Origin: Phycisphaerales bacterium | GTDB lineage: Bacteria > Planctomycetota > Phycisphaerae > Phycisphaerales > UBA1924 | Length of the DNA: 64,000 nucleotides | Direction of reading: 5' to 3' | Assembly: GCA_022072615.1 (NCBI GenBank) | Contig: JAJVHS010000051.1 | Coordinates: 1-64,000 of the forward strand | Shown here: positions 1-8,785 of the stretch, piece after piece | Layout: each line of letters starts with the position of its first letter | Position numbering within the stretch: the first letter of the stretch is position 1 | Made by a program: the position numbers and the translations under genes | The notes under the pieces: model-generated | Seen by the model: only the letters and a program-made list of their open reading frames with translations | Told to the model about the DNA's origin: nothing | Databases searched by the model: none

Positions 1-584
1 AGCCGATCGTGGGACCGAGCGCGAACGTGTCGGGGCGGGTGTCTCCGACGCGGGCCGAGCACGTGCGCGAGTCGTTTGATGAGGAGACGGTGTTCGTGCT
101 CGATGGCGGCGCGTGCACGGGCGGGATCGAATCGACAGTGGTGGATCTTTCCGGGTCTTTGCCGCGCGTGCTGCGGCCGGGGCTGGTGACGGGGGAGATG
201 ATCGCGGGGGTGATCGGGCGGCCGGTGGGGACGGCCGATCGTGACGGGCCCGGCGAGGGCGGCGTGCTCGCGAGCCCGGGGCTGCTGGACGTGCACTATG
301 CGCCGAAGACCCGGGCGGTGCTGGTGAGCGAGGAAGAAGCGGAGCGGCTGCTCGCGGTGCGTGGCGGCGCGGTGGTCGTGATCGCGTGGGGCGAGGGAGC
401 GCGGGCGGGCGACATCGTGCTGCCGCGTGATGCTCGGGGGTACGCGGCGGGGCTGTACGCGGCGCTTCGAGAGGCGGATGGCCGCGGGGCGGAGCTGATC
501 GCTGTTATCAGGCCTCAAGCCACGGGCGAGCACGAGTTATGGGCCGCGGTGATGGATCGTCTGCGGCGTGCGACCTCGCGCTGA
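1..584 (+). CDS. Threonylcarbamoyl-AMP synthase (Sua5/YciO/YrdC family), C-terminal part; 5' end lies outside the window
   Basis: Frame open to the window edge; GPSANVSGRVSPT, GGIESTVVDL, PRVLRPGLVT and ASPGLLDVHYAPKT motifs typical of Sua5 proteins. Confidence 0.85.
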   Translation, partial: PIVGPSANVSGRVSPTRAEHVRESFDEETVFVLDGGACTGGIESTVVDLSGSLPRVLRPGLVTGEMIAGVIGRPVGTADRDGPGEGGVLASPGLLDVHYAPKTRAVLVSEEEAERLLAVRGGAVVVIAWGEGARAGDIVLPRDARGYAAGLYAALREADGRGAELIAVIRPQATGEHELWAAVMDRLRRATSR

Positions 585-785
585 GCGCGGGGGTGGAGGG
601 GCGTGCGGTCAGAATCCTCGTGCGCCGCGTGGGGGGATCACCCGTCGAGCTACGCCGTTTCGACTGGTTGCTTCGGCGAGGCGCGGGGCTGAATCCTCAA
701 GCGCTGTCCTGGGAGCGAGCGCGAGCGGTGGTGCTCATCGCGGGCCGTCGATGAAAGTGACGCACTGGCCGGGAGGAGGCACAGG

Positions 786-1010
786 ATGAACCTGATGACC
801 GAGCACATCACGGTTGAAGCGGCTCGCGAGCCGAGCGTCGGCTACGAGCGGATCCAAGAGGCGTTCGGCCTGGTGGATTTCTGCGAGCGGGTGCGGGGCT
901 GCTTCATGCGTGACGCGGAGGACGAGTTTGCACGCGCGGGGTATGAGCAGACCAGCCGCGTGGTGGTGGGCGACGTCATCCGGTACACCTTCGAGCGGCG
1001 TCAGCCGTAG
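786..1010 (+). CDS. Small hypothetical protein (74 aa)
   Basis: ORF with ATG start in the gap between two + strand genes; no recognised motif. Confidence 0.4.
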   Translation: MNLMTEHITVEAAREPSVGYERIQEAFGLVDFCERVRGCFMRDAEDEFARAGYEQTSRVVVGDVIRYTFERRQP

Positions 1011-1179
1011 GCGGGGGTGAGCTCGGGCATGACGGGGGCAGGTGCGGGTGCGGGGTGCGGGGGCCTGATTCCAATCGAGAGCGGTCGACGACGGCGGCGG
1101 CGACGCGGGGACGGGGCGGGCCGGCGTGCGGGGCTGCTGGCGCTATGCTTGGGGCCCTTTTCTGAAGGAGCGCTGCGGC

Positions 1180-2664
1180 ATGGCCCGTGTGAAAATCGCC
1201 CTGGCTTCGGGCGACGGTATTGGTCCTGAGATCATGGAAGCGACGCTGGGCCTGTTCAAGGCGGCGGGCGTGATGGACCACGTGGCGTTCGAGCCGGTGG
1301 AGATGGGGGCGTCGGTGTTCGCCCAGGGCAACTCGCGGGGGATGTCGGACCGCGCGGTGAAGACGGTGGAGGAGTGCGGCATCCTGTTCAAGGGGCCGAT
1401 GGAGACTCCCAAGGGCGGGGGCGGCAAGTCGATCAACGTGACGGCTCGGAAGCTGTGGAACGCCTACGCGAACCTGCGGGTGTTCAAGACGCTTCCGGGG
1501 GTGGAGACGGTGTACTCGCGCGCGGGGATGACGATCGACATGGCGATCGTGCGCGAGAACATCGAGGACACGTACGGCGGGGTGGAGCACCGGCTGTCGA
1601 ACGACACGATCCAGTGCAAGCGGCTGATCACGGCGCCGGGGTGCGACCAGGTGCACCGCTTCGCGCTGCAGACGGCGAGGAAGCTGGGCCTGAAGCGGGT
1701 GCACTGCGGGCACAAGGCCAACATCATGAAGATGACCGACGGCCTGTTCCTGGAGCGATTCCGCCAGGCGGCGAAGGACTTCCCGGAGATCGAGCCGGCG
1801 GACGTGATCGTCGACGCGCTGTGCATGAACCTGGTGATCAAGCCGCAGCAGTACCAGATGATCGTGCTGCCGAACCTGCAGGGCGACATCGTGAGCGACC
1901 TGTGCGCGGGGCTGGTGGGCGGGCTGGGGTTTGCGCCGTCGGCGAACATCGGGACGCACGTGTCGATCTTCGAGGCGGTGCACGGGACGGCGCCGGACAT
2001 CGCGGGCAAGGGGGTCGCCAACCCGACGTCGCTGATCCTGTCGGGCATCATGATGCTGCGGCACGTGGGGCTGGGGCACGAGGCGGCGACCATCGAGAAC
2101 GCGCTGCTGGCGACGCTGGAATCGGGCGTTCACACGGGCGACTTCGGCGACCGGAACACGCCGGCGGTGGGGACGCAGGCGTTCGCGCAGGCGATCATCG
2201 AGCGGCTCGGGAGCGAGCCCAAGACGGTGCCGGGGGTGACGGTGCCCGCCAAGGGCGGGACGACGTTCGTGCACTCGCCCAAGCCGGCGAGCCCGCCGGT
2301 AATCCGGACGTTCAAGAACATCGTGACGCACGTGGTGGGGTGCGACATCTACCTGGATTCGCCGCTGTCGCCGGTGGCGCTGGCGGAGGAGATGCAGCGG
2401 GCGTGCTCGGACGGGCCGTTCAAGCTTTCGCTGATCTCCAACCGCGGGACGCAGGTGTGGCCGACGGGGAGCGTGTACACGGAGTGCGTGGACTACTACC
2501 GGGTGCGGTTCGAGCTTCGGGACGGGGTGTCGGCGGGGAGTTTCGGGCAGTCGCGGTGCGTGGCGCTGCTGGACCGGGTGGCGGAGAGCTTCACGGTGTG
2601 CTCGTACGAGCTCCTGAGGACGTTTGACGGGGTGAAGGGGTACAGCCTGGCGCAGGGGCAGTAG
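1180..2664 (+). CDS. icd: NADP-dependent isocitrate dehydrogenase with additional C-terminal domain
   Basis: ASGDGIGPEIM, IVRENIEDTYGG, LQGDIVSDLCAGLVGGLG, FEAVHGTAPDIAGKGVANPTSLILSG motifs; about 150 aa C-terminal extension. ATG at 1180 preferred over 1126. Confidence 0.9.
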   Translation: MARVKIALASGDGIGPEIMEATLGLFKAAGVMDHVAFEPVEMGASVFAQGNSRGMSDRAVKTVEECGILFKGPMETPKGGGGKSINVTARKLWNAYANLRVFKTLPGVETVYSRAGMTIDMAIVRENIEDTYGGVEHRLSNDTIQCKRLITAPGCDQVHRFALQTARKLGLKRVHCGHKANIMKMTDGLFLERFRQAAKDFPEIEPADVIVDALCMNLVIKPQQYQMIVLPNLQGDIVSDLCAGLVGGLGFAPSANIGTHVSIFEAVHGTAPDIAGKGVANPTSLILSGIMMLRHVGLGHEAATIENALLATLESGVHTGDFGDRNTPAVGTQAFAQAIIERLGSEPKTVPGVTVPAKGGTTFVHSPKPASPPVIRTFKNIVTHVVGCDIYLDSPLSPVALAEEMQRACSDGPFKLSLISNRGTQVWPTGSVYTECVDYYRVRFELRDGVSAGSFGQSRCVALLDRVAESFTVCSYELLRTFDGVKGYSLAQGQ

Positions 2665-3032
2665 GGGGCTGCTTTTGCACACCTTGTCCACGGCTCCGGG
2701 CAACGGCCCGATGTGAACGGCATGTGGATGGCGGCGTTTGTGCGCAAAGTCGCGGTCATGCGCCGCGAATTCGTTGTGCGGGGTGCCCGCGCGCGGTAGG
2801 CTGGCGGGCACTCGTTGGTTCGTGGGCGCGTCATACGTACAACTGAACGGTCAGGGCCTCGAGCCGACGACCATCCCGCGCGATGCGGGCGGCGTGGGCG
2901 GCGATGCCATGCCGCGGTTCGGACGGGGGCGTTGCGCGGGGCGAGTGAATCGGCTCGGTCGATCACGGGTGCGCCGGCGGTTGAAGCCGCGGGCGGCCGG
3001 TGAGTGATTCAGGGATTCATGGGAGAACGGTC

Positions 3033-3839
3033 ATGGCCAAGACGGCACTGTGCATCGGGATCAACGACTACCCGGGGACGAACGCGGACCTTTCGGGGTG
3101 CGTGAACGACGTGAACGACTGGAAGGCGGTGCTCGGTCAGAAGGGGTTCAACGTCACGACGCTGCTGGACCGCGACGCGACGAAGAACAACATGGCGGAG
3201 GCGATCACCAAGCTGTTCCGCGACGCGGGGAGCGGGGACACGGTGGTGCTGCAGTATTCGGGGCACGGGTCGTTCGTGGCGGACCTGGACGGCGACGAGC
3301 CGGACGGTCGCGACGAGGTGCTGTGCCCGAGCGACATCGGGTCCAACTCGTACATCACCGATGACGAGCTGTACGAGATGTTCGCGCTGGCCAAGGCGGG
3401 CGCGAAGATCATCTTCCTGTCGGACTCGTGCCACTCGGGATCGGTGTCGAAGCTGCGGCCGGTGGACGGCGCGGCGGCGGGCGACCGCGTGACCAAGTCC
3501 CGCTTCCTGCCGCCGGGCATGTTCCTGCGGGACTTCGAGATCCCCGACGTCGCGGTGGCGGCGACGAGCCGGCGCCGGAAACGGCGGAGCAAGGCGAACA
3601 AGGCGCTGCTGATCTCGGGGTGCATGGACTCGCAGACCAGCGCGGACGCGTGGTTCGGGGGGCGGCCCAACGGGGCGTTCTCGTACTACGCGCTGCGGGC
3701 GTTCAAGGAGATGCCGGAGGGCGCGAACTACGGGCAGTGGCACGCCAAGATCCGTGATTACCTGCCGAACGTGTACTACGGGCAGGCGCCCAACCTGATG
3801 GCGAGCAACATGCAGATGAAGTGGAAGATCTTCGAATAG
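3033..3839 (+). CDS. Caspase-like (peptidase C14 / metacaspase-type) protein
   Basis: ALCIGINDYPG start, catalytic-type YSGHG and DSCHSGS motifs. Confidence 0.85.
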   Translation: MAKTALCIGINDYPGTNADLSGCVNDVNDWKAVLGQKGFNVTTLLDRDATKNNMAEAITKLFRDAGSGDTVVLQYSGHGSFVADLDGDEPDGRDEVLCPSDIGSNSYITDDELYEMFALAKAGAKIIFLSDSCHSGSVSKLRPVDGAAAGDRVTKSRFLPPGMFLRDFEIPDVAVAATSRRRKRRSKANKALLISGCMDSQTSADAWFGGRPNGAFSYYALRAFKEMPEGANYGQWHAKIRDYLPNVYYGQAPNLMASNMQMKWKIFE

Positions 3840-3906
3840 TCACCATCGCGAGCAGGGAAAGGAGCGCCCGGCTCGCCCGAAAGGGCCGGCCGGGTGTTGG
3901 GAGGAA

Positions 3907-4026
3907 GGCACAGAGGCACGAAGGCACAAAGGCACAAAGGCACAAAGGCACGAAGGCACAAAGGCACAAAGGCACAAAGGCACAAAGGCACAGAGGCACA
4001 GAGGCACAGAGGCACAAAGGCACGGA
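3907..4026. repeat. Tandem octamer array, consensus GGCACAAA, about 15 units
   Basis: Direct reading: GGCACAGA/GGCACGAA/GGCACAAA units head-to-tail. Confidence 0.95.
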
Positions 4027-4031
4027 GGGGA

Positions 4032-5498
4032 TCAGAGGGGCGGGGTCTGGGCGGCGAAATCGGTTTCGCGCTCGAACATGCGGGCGACGCGGAGGAGCGT
4101 CGCCTCGGACCACGCCGGGCCGACGAGCTGCAGGCCGATGGGGAGCCGGGGATTCTCGGCGAAGCCCGCGGGGAACGAGAGCGCGGGCAGGCCGGCGAGG
4201 TTCACGCCCACGGTGTAGACGTCCTCGAGGTAGAGCGAGAGCGGGTCGGTTTTCTCGCCGATCCTGAACGCCGGCTCGGGCATCGCGGGCATGAGGATCG
4301 CGTGGCAGCCCTGGTCGGTGAAGGCGCGATCGAAATCCTGCTTGATGCGGCGGCGGGCCTTGAGCGCCGTGAGGTAGTAGGCGTCGTAGTAGCCCGATGA
4401 GAGGGCGTGCGTGCCGATGAGGATTCGGCGCTTGACCTCCGGGCCGAGGCCGTCCGCTCGTGAGCGGCAGTAGAGGTCGATCAGCGATTCGCCGGGTTTG
4501 AGCGCGGCTCGGGTGCCGAAGCGGACGCCGTCGAAGCGCGCGAGGTTGGAGGACGCCTCGGCGAGCGCGACGATGTAGTACGCGGCGATGCCGTAGTCGG
4601 TCATCGGGAGGTCGACTTCGACGAGCGTGGCGCCCAGGCGGGCGTACAGGGCGGCCGCGTTGTCGAGCGCCTGCGCGACGGCGGGGTGGTTCGCGGACGA
4701 GCGGGCCTGTCTGGGAACGCCGATGACAAGCGGAGCGACGGGATTCTCGATCTCCGCGGTGGCGGCGGTGTGCGCGGCGGGAGTCGAGGTTGAGTCGAGC
4801 GGGTCGTGCCCGGCGATCACGTCGAGGGCGAGCGCGACGTCGCGGACGCAGGTCGCGAAGGGCCCGATCTGGTCGAGGCTGGAGGCGTAGGCGACGAGGC
4901 CGTAGCGGCTGACCCGTCCGTAGGTGGGCTTGAGTCCCACGACGCCGCAGAGCGCGGCGGGCTGGCGGATGGAGCCGCCGGTATCCGAGCCGAGCGCGAC
5001 GGGGACGATGCGAGCGGCGACCGAGGCGGCGGACCCGCCGGAGCTTCCGCCCGGCACGCGGGAGTCATCCCACGGGTTGCGTGTGGGCCCGAAGGCGGAG
5101 TTTTCGGTGCTCGACCCCATCGCAAACTCGTCGAGGTTGGTCTTGGCGATGACGACGGCGCCCGCGTCGATGAGGCGCTGGGCGGCGGTGGCGGTGAAGG
5201 GAGAGGCGTAGTCCTGGAGGATGCGGGATGCGCAGGTGGTGCGGCCCCAGGAGAGGCAGATGTTGTCCTTGAGCGCGACGGGAACGCCCGCGAGGGGGAG
5301 CTTGTGGCCTTCGCCCGCGGCGATGCGACGGTCGACGGCCGCGGCGTGCTCGAGCGCGTGGGAGTCGAAGATCTGGAGGCAGGCGTTGAGGCGGGGCTGG
5401 AGGGACTGCGCACGGTCGAGGGCTTCGCGGGCGAGCTGGGCGGCGGAGGTCCTGCCTTCGCGGACGGAGCTGGCGATGTCGGCGAGCGTCGAGGTCAT
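4032..5498 (-). CDS. gatA: Asp-tRNA(Asn)/Glu-tRNA(Gln) amidotransferase subunit A
   Basis: Amidase signature GGSSGGSAASVAARIVPVALGSDTGGSIRQPA; LSLYLEDVYTVGVNLAGLPALSFPAGF near the C-terminus. Confidence 0.93.
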   Translation of the reverse strand: MTSTLADIASSVREGRTSAAQLAREALDRAQSLQPRLNACLQIFDSHALEHAAAVDRRIAAGEGHKLPLAGVPVALKDNICLSWGRTTCASRILQDYASPFTATAAQRLIDAGAVVIAKTNLDEFAMGSSTENSAFGPTRNPWDDSRVPGGSSGGSAASVAARIVPVALGSDTGGSIRQPAALCGVVGLKPTYGRVSRYGLVAYASSLDQIGPFATCVRDVALALDVIAGHDPLDSTSTPAAHTAATAEIENPVAPLVIGVPRQARSSANHPAVAQALDNAAALYARLGATLVEVDLPMTDYGIAAYYIVALAEASSNLARFDGVRFGTRAALKPGESLIDLYCRSRADGLGPEVKRRILIGTHALSSGYYDAYYLTALKARRRIKQDFDRAFTDQGCHAILMPAMPEPAFRIGEKTDPLSLYLEDVYTVGVNLAGLPALSFPAGFAENPRLPIGLQLVGPAWSEATLLRVARMFERETDFAAQTPPL

Positions 5499-5564
5499 GG
5501 TGCGTGAGCGAAACGGGACGTGTGCGGATTCAGTCGATGGCGGGCGCTTCGAGGGAGGGGACCA

Positions 5565-5873
5565 TCAGGCGCCGCCGCCTTCATCGATCACCTTGGGGAT
5601 GCGGACGAAGCGGTCGTACGAGTCGGGCGCCATTGCTCGGAGGGCGTCGATGGGGAGCGTGGGCCCGGGGACGTCCTCACCGAGCACGCCGGGCGACTCG
5701 TTGACGGAACCGAGCGGGTCGACGCCGGTGAGATCGAGCTCGCGGAGTCGGTCCATGTATCCCAGGACGGCGGAGAGATCGTGCTGGAGCGCGGCGACCT
5801 GGTCATCGTCCACGCTGATGCGCGCGAGCAGCGCGATGCGGCGGACCTGGTCGGCGGTGAGCGGACGGCTCAT
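5565..5873 (-). CDS. gatC: Asp-tRNA(Asn)/Glu-tRNA(Gln) amidotransferase subunit C
   Basis: VRRIALLARISVDDDQVAALQHDLSAVLGYMDRLRELD; directly upstream of gatA on the same strand. Confidence 0.88.
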   Translation of the reverse strand: MSRPLTADQVRRIALLARISVDDDQVAALQHDLSAVLGYMDRLRELDLTGVDPLGSVNESPGVLGEDVPGPTLPIDALRAMAPDSYDRFVRIPKVIDEGGGA

Positions 5874-5884
5874 GCCCAAGCGTA

Positions 5885-7030
5885 TCACCGAGGGCCGAGC
5901 AGCAGATCGACCAAGCGGGCGGCGACGGAATCGATCGTGAGGCCGCGGCCGAGAGCGGCAGCCTGGACGGCGGCGATGGCTCGCCATGCGGGAGAGGCGG
6001 CCGTCGAGAGCGCCTCGCGCCAGGCGGCGGGCGCGTGGGAGTCGAGCACGAGGCCCGCGGCGGGCGAGCCGGCGGGGCGGAGGATCGAGGAGCCGGCGGC
6101 CAGCGCCGAGGCGATGACGGGCGTGCCCGCGCAGAGGCAGTCGGCGAGGAATCGCCCGGTGGAGCGCGGGTCGGGGCGGGACGCGGGGAGGAGGGCGAGG
6201 TCCGCGGCGGCGAGCACGGCGGGGATGTCGCGGGTTGCGCCCAGGATGTGCGCGTGACGCGCGAGATCGTTCCGCTCGGCGAGCGTGGCGAGGGTGTGGG
6301 TCTTGCGGCCGAGCAGGAGGATGCGGCCGTCGGTGAGGAACTCGCGCACGCCCGCGAGCATCGAGTCGAGGCCGTCGCGGTCGGCGTGGACCGCGCTCGA
6401 CACGAGCACGAGCGAATCGTGGGGAATCTCGAGCAGCGAGCGGATGCGCGCGCGAGCGGCGTGGCGCGCGTCATCGGCGAGCGGCGGAAACTGGGACGCG
6501 AGGCCGAGAAAGGCGGTTGACGCATCGGGCGCGTCGCCGGCGGCGGGAGCGCCGAGCCGGGCGCAGCGCGAGCCGGAGGCGCGGGCGAGCGCGGCGGCTC
6601 GTCGTTCGGCTCGGAGTGCCTTGACGGCCCACGGACGGTGGAGCACTTCCATCGCGGCGGTGGCGGGCCGGTGTGCCCGGATCGCGCGGCCGAGCGTGGG
6701 GAGGACCTTCTCGCCGAGGGGGATCCACAGATCGCCGGGGGTGATGTGCGTGAACGAAACGGTGCGAGCGGGGCCGAGTTGAGATGCGAGATGGGTCGCC
6801 CAGTCGGCGAATGCGAGCGGGTCGGAGGCTCGGAGCTTGCGATGCGGTCGGCGGACGTGGAGGGTGAGCCGGGGGGACGCGGCGAAGACCGCGGGGTCTT
6901 CCGCGCCATCGCAGAGCAGTTGGACGAGGTGCCCGTGAGCGGCGAGCGAGCGCGCGAGCGCGGGGACCCACGCGGTGGTGGACCAGGGCATCGAGCGGAC
7001 GTACTCGGCGATGAAGATGATCTGGTTCAT
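5885..7030 (-). CDS. Glycosyltransferase (GT4/GT1-like fold)
   Basis: MNQIIFIAEYVRSMPWSTTAWVPALARSLAAHGHLVQLL N-terminus; SLVLVSSAVHADRDGLDSMLAG and IPAVLAAADLALLPASRPDPRSTGRFLADCLCAGTPVIAS C-terminal GT-B pattern. Confidence 0.7.
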   Translation of the reverse strand: MNQIIFIAEYVRSMPWSTTAWVPALARSLAAHGHLVQLLCDGAEDPAVFAASPRLTLHVRRPHRKLRASDPLAFADWATHLASQLGPARTVSFTHITPGDLWIPLGEKVLPTLGRAIRAHRPATAAMEVLHRPWAVKALRAERRAAALARASGSRCARLGAPAAGDAPDASTAFLGLASQFPPLADDARHAARARIRSLLEIPHDSLVLVSSAVHADRDGLDSMLAGVREFLTDGRILLLGRKTHTLATLAERNDLARHAHILGATRDIPAVLAAADLALLPASRPDPRSTGRFLADCLCAGTPVIASALAAGSSILRPAGSPAAGLVLDSHAPAAWREALSTAASPAWRAIAAVQAAALGRGLTIDSVAARLVDLLLGPR

Positions 7031-8475
7031 GCCGGTGGCCGCGTGGCGGGGAGCGTTGACGGGCCGTTGGGCGTCGGGGGGATGAAGGTGGGCGAGAGGG
7101 AGAGCAGCACGGCGAGCACGGCGGAGGTCTGGGCGTTGATGTGGACCGCGTCGAAGGCGCTGACGAAGAGCAGGCCCAGCAGCGCAACGAACGGTCCCCA
7201 CTCGTACGGCCCGTGGCTGGGCACGCGATCGCGGGCGAGGTGAGCGGCGTTGCGGAGCGCGATCAGGATGACCGCGAGGGCGGGGAGGAGGCCCAGCAGG
7301 CCGGTGGTGGCGGCGATGTGGAGGAGCGCGTTGTGGGCGTGCTGGTGAACGGCCTGCGTGGAGGGGTCGATGCCGCGCGATTGGAGCAGAGTCTGCGTGG
7401 CCGGGCGGAAGGATCCGGCGCCGACGCCCGCGAACGGGTGATCGCGGAAGAGATCGATGGCCCACAGGGCCATGCCGATGCGGGCGCCGGTGTCGGTGGT
7501 GTAGTTCGAGGTGTGGATGGCGGCGGTGATTTCCTGGCGGGCGAGATCGGCTCGTCTGAGCAGTGAATCGCCGAGCTTCCACCAGATCAGTGACGCGGCG
7601 AGGAGGGCGAGGATCGCGCCGGTGACGACGAAGAGCCGGGTGCGCGGTGATGCGGGCGATGGGCGGGCGGAGGATCTTGCTCGGATCACCAGCAGCAGCG
7701 GGATCGACACGAGGAGCAGGGCGGCGGAGGCAAGCCACGCGCCGCGCGTTCCGCTGGCGAGGATGCCGGCGAGGGTGATGGGCGCGGCGATGGTCGCGAG
7801 GATCTTTTCGCGGGGGCGGCAGGGGAGGACGAGGGCGGGCAGGTGGAGTCCGAGGATGGCGGTGAGGAGCGTGCCGCAGACAACGGGCGGCCACCATCCG
7901 CTCGTGCGGTCGGGTGCTCGGGGCCAGGTGGGCGTCGGCCAGCCGAGGGCGGTGTGGAGGAACTGCGAGAGCTGGGTGGCGTTGCCGACGAGCGCGCCGG
8001 CGGCGAGGCAGAGGATGAGCGACCGGCGGTGCTCGATGAGCGGCCAGAGCATGAAGAGCGACCAGAGCCAGCGGATCGAACCGGATTGCTCGAGCCACTG
8101 GGCTCGGTCGACGGTCCACAGGCCGCTGGTGAACTGGATGATGCCGAAGAGCGCGACGGTCAGCAGCAGCGGCTGGAGAAGGATGGAGGGGATGTAGCGC
8201 CAGTTGCGGTGGATGCGCAGCGCGGTGCAGAGCATGAGCGGGATGCCCGCGAGCTCGACGATGGAGACGGGCCAGGTGACGCAGAAGCACCAGAGGCAGG
8301 CGGCCCAGTAGGTGGGTCGGCGTCCCCACAGGCCGTTCCAGGGGTCGGCGGTGAAGATTGCGGCGGTCTTTGCCCGGTTGATCCAGGGGGCGTCGAGCAG
8401 GCGGCGGCTCGGCGGAATCGGGGCGGGGGCGACGGGAGTCGTCGTCGGCGGGATCTGTTGGTCGGGCGGCGGCAT
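7027..8475 (-). CDS. O-antigen ligase (Wzy/WaaL-like) family membrane protein
   Basis: Multiple hydrophobic segments, ASGTRGAWLASAALLLVSIPLL, DLFRDHPFAGVGAGSF, HQHAHNALLHIAATTGLLGLLPAL; ATGA overlap with the downstream glycosyltransferase. Confidence 0.82.
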   Translation of the reverse strand: MPPPDQQIPPTTTPVAPAPIPPSRRLLDAPWINRAKTAAIFTADPWNGLWGRRPTYWAACLWCFCVTWPVSIVELAGIPLMLCTALRIHRNWRYIPSILLQPLLLTVALFGIIQFTSGLWTVDRAQWLEQSGSIRWLWSLFMLWPLIEHRRSLILCLAAGALVGNATQLSQFLHTALGWPTPTWPRAPDRTSGWWPPVVCGTLLTAILGLHLPALVLPCRPREKILATIAAPITLAGILASGTRGAWLASAALLLVSIPLLLVIRARSSARPSPASPRTRLFVVTGAILALLAASLIWWKLGDSLLRRADLARQEITAAIHTSNYTTDTGARIGMALWAIDLFRDHPFAGVGAGSFRPATQTLLQSRGIDPSTQAVHQHAHNALLHIAATTGLLGLLPALAVILIALRNAAHLARDRVPSHGPYEWGPFVALLGLLFVSAFDAVHINAQTSAVLAVLLSLSPTFIPPTPNGPSTLPATRPPA

Positions 8476-8681
8476 CCGGGCTGCATCCGGGCTGGGGTCC
8501 GGTGTGTGCGGTATTTAGTCGGGAAGACTTGTCGGCGCGGGCCGGGAATGAAACCGCGAGGCGTGCCGATGGTAACAAGAGGGTCACGCGGACGCGCCCT
8601 TCCGGGGCGGAAACGAACCTGCGTCGTAGGCACGGCGTCGAAGTGTTGGTAGGCTTTTGGTGAGCTGTGTCCGGGACGGGT

Positions 8682-8727
8682 TTTGTCGGCGGGGTTGGGC
8701 GATGAGGTTTGTCGGCGGGGTTGGGCG
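8682..8727. repeat. 20-bp perfect direct repeat (TTTGTCGGCGGGGTTGGGCG), copies 26 bp apart
   Basis: Copies at 8682-8701 and 8708-8727, upstream of the 8786 start codon. Confidence 0.8.
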
Positions 8728-8785
8728 GCGGCGAACGGGGTGTGCGGGGGTTCGGGGTCGTGGTACCAGCAGCGAGGTTTACGGC

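Noticed and set aside
976-2811. 611-aa ORF on the - strand opposite icd
   Set aside because: Arg/His/Pro-rich shadow frame of a clear + strand gene; typical GC-rich artefact
3907-4026. CRISPR array
   Set aside because: Units are contiguous 8-mers without spacers and no cas genes are visible
3703-4113. Cys/Leu/Pro-rich proteins 'CAFVPLCLCAFVPLCL' from the octamer array
   Set aside because: Simple translation of a tandem repeat in intergenic DNA, no start or coding context
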